9,920 nucleotides of DNA, from assembly GCA_002938075.1 (NCBI GenBank), contig PTLK01000056.1, forward strand, positions 1 to 9,920, in the 5' to 3' direction. A program made the translations under genes and the position numbers. The notes beneath the pieces were generated by a model. That model saw nothing but the letters and a program-made list of their open reading frames with translations. It did no database searches and had not been told where the DNA came from. Origin of the DNA: Alphaproteobacteria bacterium MarineAlpha3_Bin3. Its GTDB lineage: Bacteria > Pseudomonadota > Alphaproteobacteria > Rhodospirillales > Casp-alpha2. Positions 1 to 5,793 of this stretch are shown here, piece after piece (position 1 is the first letter of the stretch; the number at the start of each line of letters is the position of its first letter).

Positions 1-304
1 AGTCGATGGCCAGCGGCCGGGCCACGGGATCGAGCATGAAGGCGATTTCGTCGGCCAGCAGGGTCTTGACCTCTTGCGGGGTGATTTCCTTGTCGAGCCG
101 CTTTTTGGCTAGCGATTCCTTCAGTTTCCCGGCCGTCGCCACGCCCAGGTCGCCGGCGATCAGCACTTCCTCCAGCTCATCGAGGGCGGCGCGGTCCAAC
201 TTGCGCTTGGTCAAAAGGTCGGCGATCCCGCCCGTCAGCTTGGCCGAAGATCGCCCGAGGCCGCCGCGCAGCCGGTCCAGCCACCCCTGCCCGGCGGCGC
301 TCAT
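1..304 (-). CDS. ftsY: Signal recognition particle receptor FtsY, N-terminal part (cut by window edge)
   Basis: FtsY is the membrane-associated GTPase that docks SRP-ribosome complexes at the Sec translocon. Translating the - strand from the ATG at 304-302 gives about 101 residues, starting MSAAGQGWLDRLRGGL, then a helical segment with KLTGGIADLLTKRKLD, ELEEVLIAGDLGVATA and a closing LDPVARPLAID. This is the helical N domain that precedes the FtsY GTPase domain; the P-loop lies beyond the window edge. The acidic A domain of E. coli FtsY is absent, as is common in Alphaproteobacteria. The start codon overlaps the mtaB stop by 4 bases (ATGA), which fixes the start and suggests translational coupling. 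Identification rests on the N domain only, but the match and the mtaB/dapF neighbours make it secure. Confidence 0.93.
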   Translation of the reverse strand, partial: MSAAGQGWLDRLRGGLGRSSAKLTGGIADLLTKRKLDRAALDELEEVLIAGDLGVATAGKLKESLAKKRLDKEITPQEVKTLLADEIAFMLDPVARPLAID

Positions 305-1545
305 GCGGCCTGGCTGCCAACCAGGTAGCCGTCGCCGACGGCGGTCACACGGGCCTTGACGATGGCCCCGGGCGGCGCGTCGAAATCCAGCTTGACGCTG
401 GCATAGTGCTGGCTCAAACCGCGGCGGTCCTTTTCCACCAGGACCTGAGCCGTGGTCCCGGCGCGGCTTTCCAGGAACCGCTTGAGCCCGGCATCGCCGG
501 CCAGGCGAAGCCGCCGGGCACGGTTCTTGCGGACGGGCGCGGCCACCTGCGGCATTTCGGCGGCAGGGGTTCCTGGGCGCGGCGAATAGGGAAACACGTG
601 CAGGTGCGCGAGGCCCAGATCGGCGACGGCGGCGAGCGTATTTTCGAACATCGCCTCGGTCTCGGTCGGGAAACCGGCGATCAGGTCGGCGCCGAAAACG
701 GCGTCGGGCCGGGCCTTGCGGGCGCGGCAGACGACGTCGAAGGCGTCGGCCGAAAGGTGGCGGCGCTTCATCCGCTTTAGCACCATGTCGTCCATGGCCT
801 GAAGGCTGAGGTGCAGGTGCGGCATCAGGCGTTGGTCTTCGGCGAACAGGTTGAGCAAGTCATCGCCGATGGCGGCCGGGTCGAGGGTCGAAAGACGCAG
901 CCGTTTCAGTTCCGGCACTCGGGCCAGCACTTGCCCGATCATCGCCGCCAGGCCGGGCGAGCCCGGCAGGTCGGCACCGTAGGAGCAGATATCGACCCCG
1001 GTCAAGACGACTTCCTTGTATCCGGCCTCGGCTAACGTGCGGACCTGATCGGCAATGGCTTGCGGTAGGATGGAACGGTTTCGGCCGCGGGCGAAGGGAA
1101 TGATGCAGAACGTGCAGCGGTGATCGCAGCCCTGCTGGATTTGCACGAAGGCCCGGGTGCGGCCCTCGAAGCCGCTGATCAGGTGCGCCGCCGTCTCCCT
1201 TACGGTCATGATGTCGGCGACCTCGACCGCCGCCCCCTTGCCGGCCAAGAGACCGGGGTCCAGCTTTTCCTCGTTGCCGAGCACCCGGTCGACCTCGTCC
1301 ATGGCGGCGAAGGTTTCGGGGTTCAACTGGGCGGCGCAGCCGGTGACGACGATGTGCGCCCGGGGGTTTTCGCGGCGCAGGCGTCGGATGGTCTGGCGCG
1401 CCTGGCGTTCGGCTTCGGCGGTGACGGCGCAGGTGTTGACGATGACCGTATCCTCGAGGCCGGCGGCGGCGCCCAGTTCACGCATCACTTCGGACTCGAA
1501 CGTATTGAGGCGGCAGCCCAGGGTGACGACACGCGGGCCGGTCAT
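301..1545 (-). CDS. mtaB: tRNA (N6-threonylcarbamoyladenosine(37)-C2)-methylthiotransferase MtaB
   Basis: This radical-SAM methylthiotransferase converts t6A37 to ms2t6A37 in tRNAs that read ANN codons. The 414-residue protein shows the full family layout. The N-terminal UPF0004 domain has three cluster cysteines, Cys11 (TLGCRLNTFES), Cys39 (NTCAVTAEAERQ) and Cys70 (VTGCAAQ). The radical-SAM core has Cys140, Cys144 and Cys147 in GCDHRCTFCIIPFARG, and GFPTET at 291-296. A C-terminal TRAM domain runs from about 355 to 411. The VTAEAERQ and CRLN signatures fit MtaB better than MiaB or RimO. An in-frame ATG lies 30 codons upstream, but the intervening residues do not look like family sequence and would run deep into dapF. 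The ATG at 1545 overlaps the dapF stop as ATGA and is preferred. The gene also overlaps ftsY by 4 bases. Confidence 0.95.
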   Translation of the reverse strand: MTGPRVVTLGCRLNTFESEVMRELGAAAGLEDTVIVNTCAVTAEAERQARQTIRRLRRENPRAHIVVTGCAAQLNPETFAAMDEVDRVLGNEEKLDPGLLAGKGAAVEVADIMTVRETAAHLISGFEGRTRAFVQIQQGCDHRCTFCIIPFARGRNRSILPQAIADQVRTLAEAGYKEVVLTGVDICSYGADLPGSPGLAAMIGQVLARVPELKRLRLSTLDPAAIGDDLLNLFAEDQRLMPHLHLSLQAMDDMVLKRMKRRHLSADAFDVVCRARKARPDAVFGADLIAGFPTETEAMFENTLAAVADLGLAHLHVFPYSPRPGTPAAEMPQVAAPVRKNRARRLRLAGDAGLKRFLESRAGTTAQVLVEKDRRGLSQHYASVKLDFDAPPGAIVKARVTAVGDGYLVGSQAA

Positions 1546-2396
1546 CGCGCCGGCTCCAGGAGCGACGGGTCGATGAGCCCGGTGAAGCTGGTCGCCGCCG
1601 GGCCGGTCATGATGACGTGGTTGTCGTCCCGCCATTCAATCAATAGCCTGCCGCCGTCGAGCACGACGGTGGCGCTGCGTCCCGTCAGTTCACGTCGGCT
1701 GGCGGCCACCAGGGCGGCGCAGGCGCCCGTTCCGCAGGCCCGGGTGAGCCCGGCGCCCCGTTCCCAGACGCGCAGCCGGATGTTTCCGTCATCGAGGATT
1801 TGCGCGGCGCCGATATTGGCCCGTTGGGGGAACAGCGGATCGTTCTCCAACCCGGGGCCGAGGTCATGCAGCGGCACGGCGGCGGCGTCATCGACGAAGA
1901 ACACCGCGTGCGGGTTGCCGACGTTGACCGCCACCGGGTCCTTCAGCGGGCCGGCTGCGAGCCCGAGGTTGAGGGTGTCGCGTTCCTCGGCCAGCGGAAT
2001 ATCCCGCCAATCGAGGCCGGCCGGGCCCATGTCGACGGCGATGCCGCCGTCCTCGGCGCGGACGGCGGTCAACACCCCGGCCTTGGTCTCGATCCGGGCC
2101 TCGGCGATTTCCTTTTCGGCCATCACCAGTTGGGCGACGCAGCGGGTGCCGTTGCCGCACGCCCCGGCCTCGGCCCCGTCGGCGTTGAAGATGCGCATGA
2201 ACACGTCGGCGGCCCCGTTCCCTTGGCCATTTTCCGGCGGCTCGATGACCAGGAGCTGGTCGCAACCGATGCCCAAACGCCTATCGGCGATGGCGCGCGC
2301 GTGGGCACCGCCGAGGCCGATGTTCCGTTGGCGGGCGTCGAGGACGACGAAATCGTTGCCCAGGCCGTGCATTTTGATGAACGGCAGTTCGCTCAT
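1542..2396 (-). CDS. dapF: Diaminopimelate epimerase DapF
   Basis: DapF interconverts LL- and meso-diaminopimelate, the last step before lysine and the source of the peptidoglycan cross-linking residue. It is a cytosolic, cofactor-independent epimerase. The 284-residue protein opens with the family signature KMHGLGNDFVVLDAR. It carries both catalytic cysteines in their usual settings: Cys80 in GACGNGTRC, and Cys221 in RACGTGACAA. NPHAVFF lies near 161 and WERGAGLT near 211. Length is normal for the family. The start at 2396 places MSELPF just before the conserved signature. No strong Shine-Dalgarno sequence precedes it, and a 4-codon out-of-frame reading (ATG at 2407) ends on the dapF start, which is probably chance. 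Its stop overlaps the mtaB start (ATGA). The 74 bases between it and the upstream 4Fe-4S gene show no clear terminator, so shared transcription is possible. Confidence 0.97.
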   Translation of the reverse strand: MSELPFIKMHGLGNDFVVLDARQRNIGLGGAHARAIADRRLGIGCDQLLVIEPPENGQGNGAADVFMRIFNADGAEAGACGNGTRCVAQLVMAEKEIAEARIETKAGVLTAVRAEDGGIAVDMGPAGLDWRDIPLAEERDTLNLGLAAGPLKDPVAVNVGNPHAVFFVDDAAAVPLHDLGPGLENDPLFPQRANIGAAQILDDGNIRLRVWERGAGLTRACGTGACAALVAASRRELTGRSATVVLDGGRLLIEWRDDNHVIMTGPAATSFTGLIDPSLLEPAR

Positions 2397-2470
2397 GGGG
2401 GTGTCATATGTCCGCCAGGCCCGGCTGTAAACAGGTTTCGCCTTGCCGGGGCCGGACCTAGGTCATGGTC

Positions 2471-3166
2471 CTACCCCCCCTGGGCCTTCAGGAACCGCCG
2501 CATGTGGAAGTGCGCCTGATCAACCCCGTATATGTAATCCCGGCCGACGGGGCAGGAGCGGCGCGCCAGGCAGCCCCTTCCGAGGCAGTCTTCGCCATCG
2601 ACCGAGGAGATATGGGCGACACAGGCGGGGATGTCGTAAGGGGCCGGGGCCTCCGGGTCCTCCCGGGGGCCGAAGGCGCCGACCGGGCAGGTGTCGAGAC
2701 AGGGTTTTTCGGCGCAACTCTCACAAGGGCTGAGGTGGCTGCCGGGGTCCGGCACCTCGAGGCGTTGGTCGAAGGCCAGGGCCCCGCGATAGGCGTGCCA
2801 GAGGCCGAATTCCGGGTCGATCAGGGGGCCGATGGGCGACACGTTGACGCCGCCGGTCCTCAGCGCCCAGCGTTGAAACGGGAAATAAGGCGGCCCCTCG
2901 AAGGGATAGAGCGCCCTGGCGCCCAAGGCGCCGGCGACCGGGGCCAGCACGCCCCGGGTCCAATCATCGAGCGGATTGGGGCCGTCTTTCCTGTCCCCGG
3001 GCCCCGTCGCGGCGGCAAAGGCGTCCCACATTGCCGGCCCGGCGTTGCCGACAAGGACCACCGTTTCGGCCCCGCCCGGCACGCCGTCTTCGGCGCCGGG
3101 ATGAAAGCCGCCGCGGACCACAAGGCCGGTTTCGGCGACGGCGTCTTGGATGGTGCCGTACTCCAT
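2471..3166 (-). CDS. 4Fe-4S dicluster (ferredoxin-like) protein of unknown function
   Basis: The 231-residue protein has a non-cysteine N-terminal region (about 1-145), with VVLVGNAGPAMW near 36-47 and FGLWHAYRGALAF near 120-132. A cysteine-rich C-terminal region follows: Cys148, 151, 156 and 160 in CESCAEKPCLDTCPVG, then Cys182, 194, 199 and 205, the last in SCPVGRDYIYG. Eight cysteines suit two [4Fe-4S] clusters. The C-terminal layout recalls the ferredoxin-like module of epoxyqueuosine reductase QueG, but no cobalamin-binding or catalytic part of QueG is recognisable, so I do not call it queG. It is probably a cytosolic redox or electron-transfer protein; its partner is unknown. A TTG 12 codons upstream (3202) also gives an open frame. 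I prefer the ATG at 3166, because about 17 residues before the RGGF segment looks natural. Membership of the family is secure; function is not. Confidence 0.8.
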   Translation of the reverse strand: MEYGTIQDAVAETGLVVRGGFHPGAEDGVPGGAETVVLVGNAGPAMWDAFAAATGPGDRKDGPNPLDDWTRGVLAPVAGALGARALYPFEGPPYFPFQRWALRTGGVNVSPIGPLIDPEFGLWHAYRGALAFDQRLEVPDPGSHLSPCESCAEKPCLDTCPVGAFGPREDPEAPAPYDIPACVAHISSVDGEDCLGRGCLARRSCPVGRDYIYGVDQAHFHMRRFLKAQGG

Positions 3167-3171
3167 CCTCC
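3167..3171 (-). promoter_or_regulatory. GGAGG abutting the start codon of the 4Fe-4S gene
   Basis: On the - strand a perfect GGAGG lies directly against the preferred ATG at 3166-3164, leaving no spacer. The usual spacing is 5-10 bases. Either it is not the working ribosome-binding site, or the true start differs (the TTG at 3202). The upstream TTGACG (3202-3197) followed 19 bases later by AAGTAT (3177-3172) resembles a weak promoter. If used, it would give an almost leaderless mRNA starting near the ATG. This is inference from spacing alone. Confidence 0.3.
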
Positions 3172-3231
3172 ATACTTGGGGGCCGCGGAGGCCCGGCGTC
3201 AAGGCCAGAGGCGGCGTTGTCGTTATCGATG

Positions 3232-3266
3232 AAAAAAACGGCGGTCCCCGAGAGAACCGCCGTTTT
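3232..3266. terminator. Near-symmetrical Rho-independent terminator
   Basis: An 11-base perfect inverted repeat, AAAACGGCGGT (3235-3245) and ACCGCCGTTTT (3256-3266), encloses a 10-base loop. Read on the - strand the stem is followed by an uninterrupted run of seven T (3238-3232), a strong intrinsic terminator. Read on the + strand only four T follow. It would stop - strand transcripts coming from the XRE regulator before they reach the 4Fe-4S/dapF/mtaB/ftsY genes. It could also stop + strand read-through, though less efficiently. Confidence 0.85.
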
Positions 3267-3413
3267 CCTATCCGATCGCCCGAATCAAGCGGCCAGCCGC
3301 CTGTCAGGTTCGGTATTCGAGTTCTCGGCGACCGGTGCCGAGACGCCCTGAAATGCGGGCGCCGACTGGCTGCCGGCCGGGCTAAGCGCCAAGGGGTCGC
3401 GCCTCAGGCTCCC

Positions 3414-3635
3414 GGATACGATGGCGCCGACTTGATCGCGGCGGATGTCAGGACGGGAGGATTGGTGCCGGTGCTGGCCAATCACGAACTCCCCCCCGAG
3501 ACCAACATCTACGCCGTCTATCCCCATAACCGGCATCTGTCGCCCAAGGTCCGGGCCTTCGTCGACATGCTGGTGGATGCCTTCCTGCCGGTTCCGCCTT
3601 GGGAACGGGCGACGGATCAAGGCCGTGTCCGGTGA
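3414..3635 (+). pseudogene. C-terminal remnant of a LysR-family transcriptional regulator
   Basis: The + strand frame ending at TGA 3633-3635 encodes a segment typical of the extreme C-terminus of LysR-type regulators: DLIAADVRTGGLVPVL, a few residues later NIYAVYPHNRHLSPK, then VRAFVDMLVDAF. In intact members this is the end of the substrate-binding domain, in proteins of about 300 residues with an N-terminal winged helix. Here only about 70 residues survive. Upstream, the frame passes into sequence with no LysR resemblance and reaches the terminator at 3266; no DNA-binding domain is present. The junction near 3414-3430 also looks disturbed: the spacing between a GVA-P-like element and LVPVL is several residues longer than usual. 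I read it as a decayed gene rather than a functional small protein. It converges on the XRE gene, whose stop is 12 bases away. Confidence 0.75.
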
Positions 3636-3647
3636 GGAAAGGCCCCT

Positions 3648-4058
3648 TCAGGCAGGCTTCGATTCTTCCTCCGATCCCGCCACCGCTTTTAGCAGCCCCA
3701 GGATATCGCGCCGGACTTTCGGGTCGTCGATCTTGAAATAGGCATCGATGAACCGTACCGCCTCTTCGACGGTTTCGGGCCTCGGCGCGTGGCCAAGATC
3801 GGAAGGTAGCGAGACGGGTGAATTTTCAAAAAAATACATCATCGGCACGTCCAGGGCCCGGCTGAGCGTATACAACTGCACCGCGTCCATCCTTTTGGCC
3901 TCGGCCTCAAGCCGCGAAACGCTGCCCGCCGGCACCGAAATGGCCCTGCCCAGGTCGGCGGCCGTCATGCCCAGTTCCCGGCGGCGCCGGGCCAGACGGC
4001 CGCCGAGATGGCGGGCGAGGGCCTTTGCCGGGTGAAGTTGGGATTTCTTGATTGTCAT
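3648..4058 (-). CDS. XRE/HipB-type helix-turn-helix transcriptional regulator
   Basis: This is a 136-residue cytosolic DNA-binding protein. The helix-turn-helix spans about residues 19-75: GGRLARRRRELGMTAADLGRAI, then SVPAGSVSRLEAEAKR, then LYTLSRALDVPMMYFFE. The C-terminal part (about 96-127: ETVEEAVRFIDAYFKI, DDPKVRRDILGLLKAVA) matches the tail of a common alphaproteobacterial family of small XRE regulators in which a short helical segment follows the HTH. The recognition-helix region lacks the common FQQVQKYERG-like sequence of that family and has VPAGSVSRLEAEAKR instead, so its operator may differ. A TTG at 4088 would add 10 residues. I chose the ATG at 4058 because MTIKKSQLHPAKAL resembles the usual beginning; neither start has a good Shine-Dalgarno sequence. 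The AT-rich region upstream may hold its own operator. Target genes are unknown. Confidence 0.82.
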   Translation of the reverse strand: MTIKKSQLHPAKALARHLGGRLARRRRELGMTAADLGRAISVPAGSVSRLEAEAKRMDAVQLYTLSRALDVPMMYFFENSPVSLPSDLGHAPRPETVEEAVRFIDAYFKIDDPKVRRDILGLLKAVAGSEEESKPA

Positions 4059-4088
4059 CGTATGCGGAATGAGCGCGCGTTTGTTCAA

Positions 4089-4115
4089 TTTTAAGGTGTT
4101 AAAAATAATATTAAC
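4089..4115. promoter_or_regulatory. AT-rich inverted repeats upstream of the XRE gene (possible operator)
   Basis: Two overlapping inverted repeats lie in an AT-rich island that contrasts with the GC-rich surroundings. TTTTAA-GGTG-TTAAAA (4089-4104) is perfect in both 6-base arms. GTTAAAAATAATATTAAC (4098-4115) is a near-palindrome with 7 of 9 pairs matching. They lie 30-57 bases upstream of the XRE ATG, where an autoregulated helix-turn-helix repressor often binds and where its promoter should be. No convincing -35/-10 pair could be fixed on the - strand. The operator role is inference. Confidence 0.4.
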
Positions 4116-4206
4116 TACCTCCGGTTTATCACGGCTCGTTCATTCTGCCAATACGGGGGCTTTTAATGGACCCGGAAAAAGGTGTTGCGCGAGGCTTCGC
4201 CAGCGC

Positions 4207-4235
4207 TTGACTTGGCGCAAGGCCGTCCATAGAGT
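4207..4235 (+). promoter_or_regulatory. Predicted housekeeping promoter of the ffh operon
   Basis: TTGACT (4207-4212) matches the -35 consensus at five of six positions. It is followed by a 17-base spacer and TAGAGT (4230-4235) as the -10, which fits alphaproteobacterial housekeeping sigma promoters. Transcription would start near 4241-4243, giving a leader of about 125 bases before the ffh ATG. Between the XRE start and this point (4059-4206) I see only the AT-rich repeats and no gene. Confidence 0.6.
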
Positions 4236-4240
4236 GCGCC

Positions 4241-4366
4241 GCAATTCCATAGGGTTTCAGGCAAACCTCTGCCCCGAGGGGCACCGTCAATCCGCGAGTT
4301 TCGCGCACTGGCGCGGCAAGCGTTTGTTTTGGGTTCCGATGGGAAACGGAAACGCAAGGACGATGC
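4241..4366 (+). other. Structured 5' leader of ffh
   Basis: The predicted leader holds several short perfect inverted repeats. TGCCC-CGAG-GGGCA spans 4270-4283. CGCGA-GTT-TCGCG spans 4293-4305. A nested pair has an outer stem of CGTTT (4321-4325) with AAACG (4350-4354), and an inner TTCC-GATG-GGAA. The last ends directly before the ribosome-binding site AAGGA (4356-4360), which is 6 bases from the ATG. This could modulate ffh translation, but no known riboswitch or leader family is recognised. The open frame crossing this region on + (4048-4374) has no protein-like character. Confidence 0.35.
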
Positions 4367-5740
4367 ATGTTTGACGACCTAACCGGCCGCCTGGGCGGCA
4401 TCTTCGACAAGCTGACGAAGCGCGGCGCCTTGAAAGAGGCCGACGTCGAAGAAGCGATGCGCGAAATCCGCGTCGCCCTGCTGGAAGCCGACGTGGCGCT
4501 CCCCGTGGTCAAGTATTTCATCGCCGAAGTCACGCAACGGGCGACCGGCGAGGAACTTCTTCGCAGCGTCACCCCCGGACAGATGGTGGTCAAGGCCGTC
4601 CATGACCATTTGGTCGAAATCCTCGACAGCGACGACGGCGCCCTCAATTTCGCCGGCACGCCCCCGGTGGCGATTTTAATGGTCGGCCTGCAGGGCTCGG
4701 GCAAGACCACGACCTCGGCCAAACTGGGCCTCCGCCTGCGGAAAAAGGAAAACAAGAAGGTCCTGATGGCGTCCCTCGACGTCATGCGCCCGGCGGCGCA
4801 GCAGCAGCTCACGCAACTGGGCGAACAGACCGGCGTTCGGACCCTGGAGCCGGTTCTCGGCGAACAGCCCATCGCCATCGCCAAGCGGGCGATGACCACG
4901 GCGGCCCGTGAAGGCATGGACGTGGTGATCCTGGACACCGCCGGGCGGCTTCATATCGACGACGAACTGATGGCCGAAGTCGCCGCCGTCAAGGACGCCA
5001 CCAACCCCACCGAGACGCTTTTGGTCGCCGACGCCCTGACCGGCCAGGACGCGGTCAACCTGGCCGGTGAATTCAACGACAAGATCGGCGTCACCGGCAT
5101 CGTGCTCACCCGCGTCGACGGCGACGCCCGGGGCGGCGCCGCGCTTTCCATGCGCGCGGTTACCGGGCGGCCGATCAAGCTGATGGGCACCGGCGAAAAG
5201 ATGGACGCGCTGGAAACCTTCGACGCCCGGCGCATCGCCGGCTCGATCCTGGGCATGGGCGACGTCGTCGGCCTGGTGGAAAAGGCGGCCGAGGTCGTCG
5301 ACCGGGAAGACGCCGAGAAGATGGCGGCCAAGATGTTGAAGGGCAAGTTCACCCTCGAGGACATGGCCGAACAGTTCAAGCAGCTCCGCAAGATGGGCGA
5401 CATGGAGGGGCTTCTGGGCATGCTGCCAGGCGCCGCCAAGATCAAGGACCAGATCGCGGCGGCCAACATCGACGACAAGATGATCGCCCGTCAGGAGGCG
5501 GTGATCCTGTCGATGACCCCTAAGGAACGGCGCAACCCGAAGCTCTTGAACGCCTCGCGGCGCAAGCGCATCGCCGCTGGCTCGGGCACCTCGGTGCAGG
5601 ACGTCAACCGGGTCCTCAAACAGTACAAGCAGATGTCAACGATGATGAAAAAGGCCGGCAAAATGGGCAACAGGGGCCTGCTCGGCGGCGGCCTGCCGCC
5701 CGGCATGATGCCCCCGCCCGGTGGCCCATTCATGCGTTGA
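4367..5740 (+). CDS. ffh: Signal recognition particle protein Ffh (SRP54)
   Basis: Ffh binds 4.5S RNA and signal sequences emerging from ribosomes, and delivers the complex to FtsY. The 457 residues show the N domain (about 1-95) and the G domain (about 96-295). The G domain carries the P-loop GLQGSGKTT at 108-116, SLDVMRPAA at 136-144, DTAGRLHIDDE at 190-200, and the G4 region TRVDGDARGG at 248-257, where Arg replaces the common Lys of TKxD, as is usual in Alphaproteobacteria. The methionine-rich M domain (about 328-430) includes MGDMEGLLGMLPG, MTPKERRNP and the RNA-binding stretch RRKRIAAGSGTSVQDVN. A short Gly/Pro/Met tail ends the protein. AAGGA at 4356-4360 supports the ATG at 4367; an ATG four bases upstream (4363) is out of frame. 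It is the first gene of the operon. No 4.5S RNA gene is visible in the window. Confidence 0.98.
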   Translation: MFDDLTGRLGGIFDKLTKRGALKEADVEEAMREIRVALLEADVALPVVKYFIAEVTQRATGEELLRSVTPGQMVVKAVHDHLVEILDSDDGALNFAGTPPVAILMVGLQGSGKTTTSAKLGLRLRKKENKKVLMASLDVMRPAAQQQLTQLGEQTGVRTLEPVLGEQPIAIAKRAMTTAAREGMDVVILDTAGRLHIDDELMAEVAAVKDATNPTETLLVADALTGQDAVNLAGEFNDKIGVTGIVLTRVDGDARGGAALSMRAVTGRPIKLMGTGEKMDALETFDARRIAGSILGMGDVVGLVEKAAEVVDREDAEKMAAKMLKGKFTLEDMAEQFKQLRKMGDMEGLLGMLPGAAKIKDQIAAANIDDKMIARQEAVILSMTPKERRNPKLLNASRRKRIAAGSGTSVQDVNRVLKQYKQMSTMMKKAGKMGNRGLLGGGLPPGMMPPPGGPFMR

Positions 5741-5793
5741 CGGATTTTTTCCAACCGATCTAAACCCCAACGGCAAAAGGACGACGAAACGAT

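Noticed and set aside
1546..1635. 30-codon N-terminal extension of MtaB from the ATG at 1635
   Set aside because: It would overlap dapF by 94 bases and has no family resemblance. The ATGA overlap start at 1545 fits better.
1120..2430. 436-codon + strand open frame
   Set aside because: It is antisense to dapF and mtaB, both secure by catalytic residues. The translation is Arg/Ser/Pro-rich without domains, as expected in GC-rich DNA.
3150..3413. Upstream part of the LysR frame as a complete small gene (161 codons)
   Set aside because: This part includes the terminator and shows no LysR or other domain character. Only the C-terminal stretch is recognisable.
4048..4374. + strand open frame of 108 codons before ffh
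   Set aside because: It covers the ffh promoter and leader and ends just inside ffh. The composition is not protein-like.
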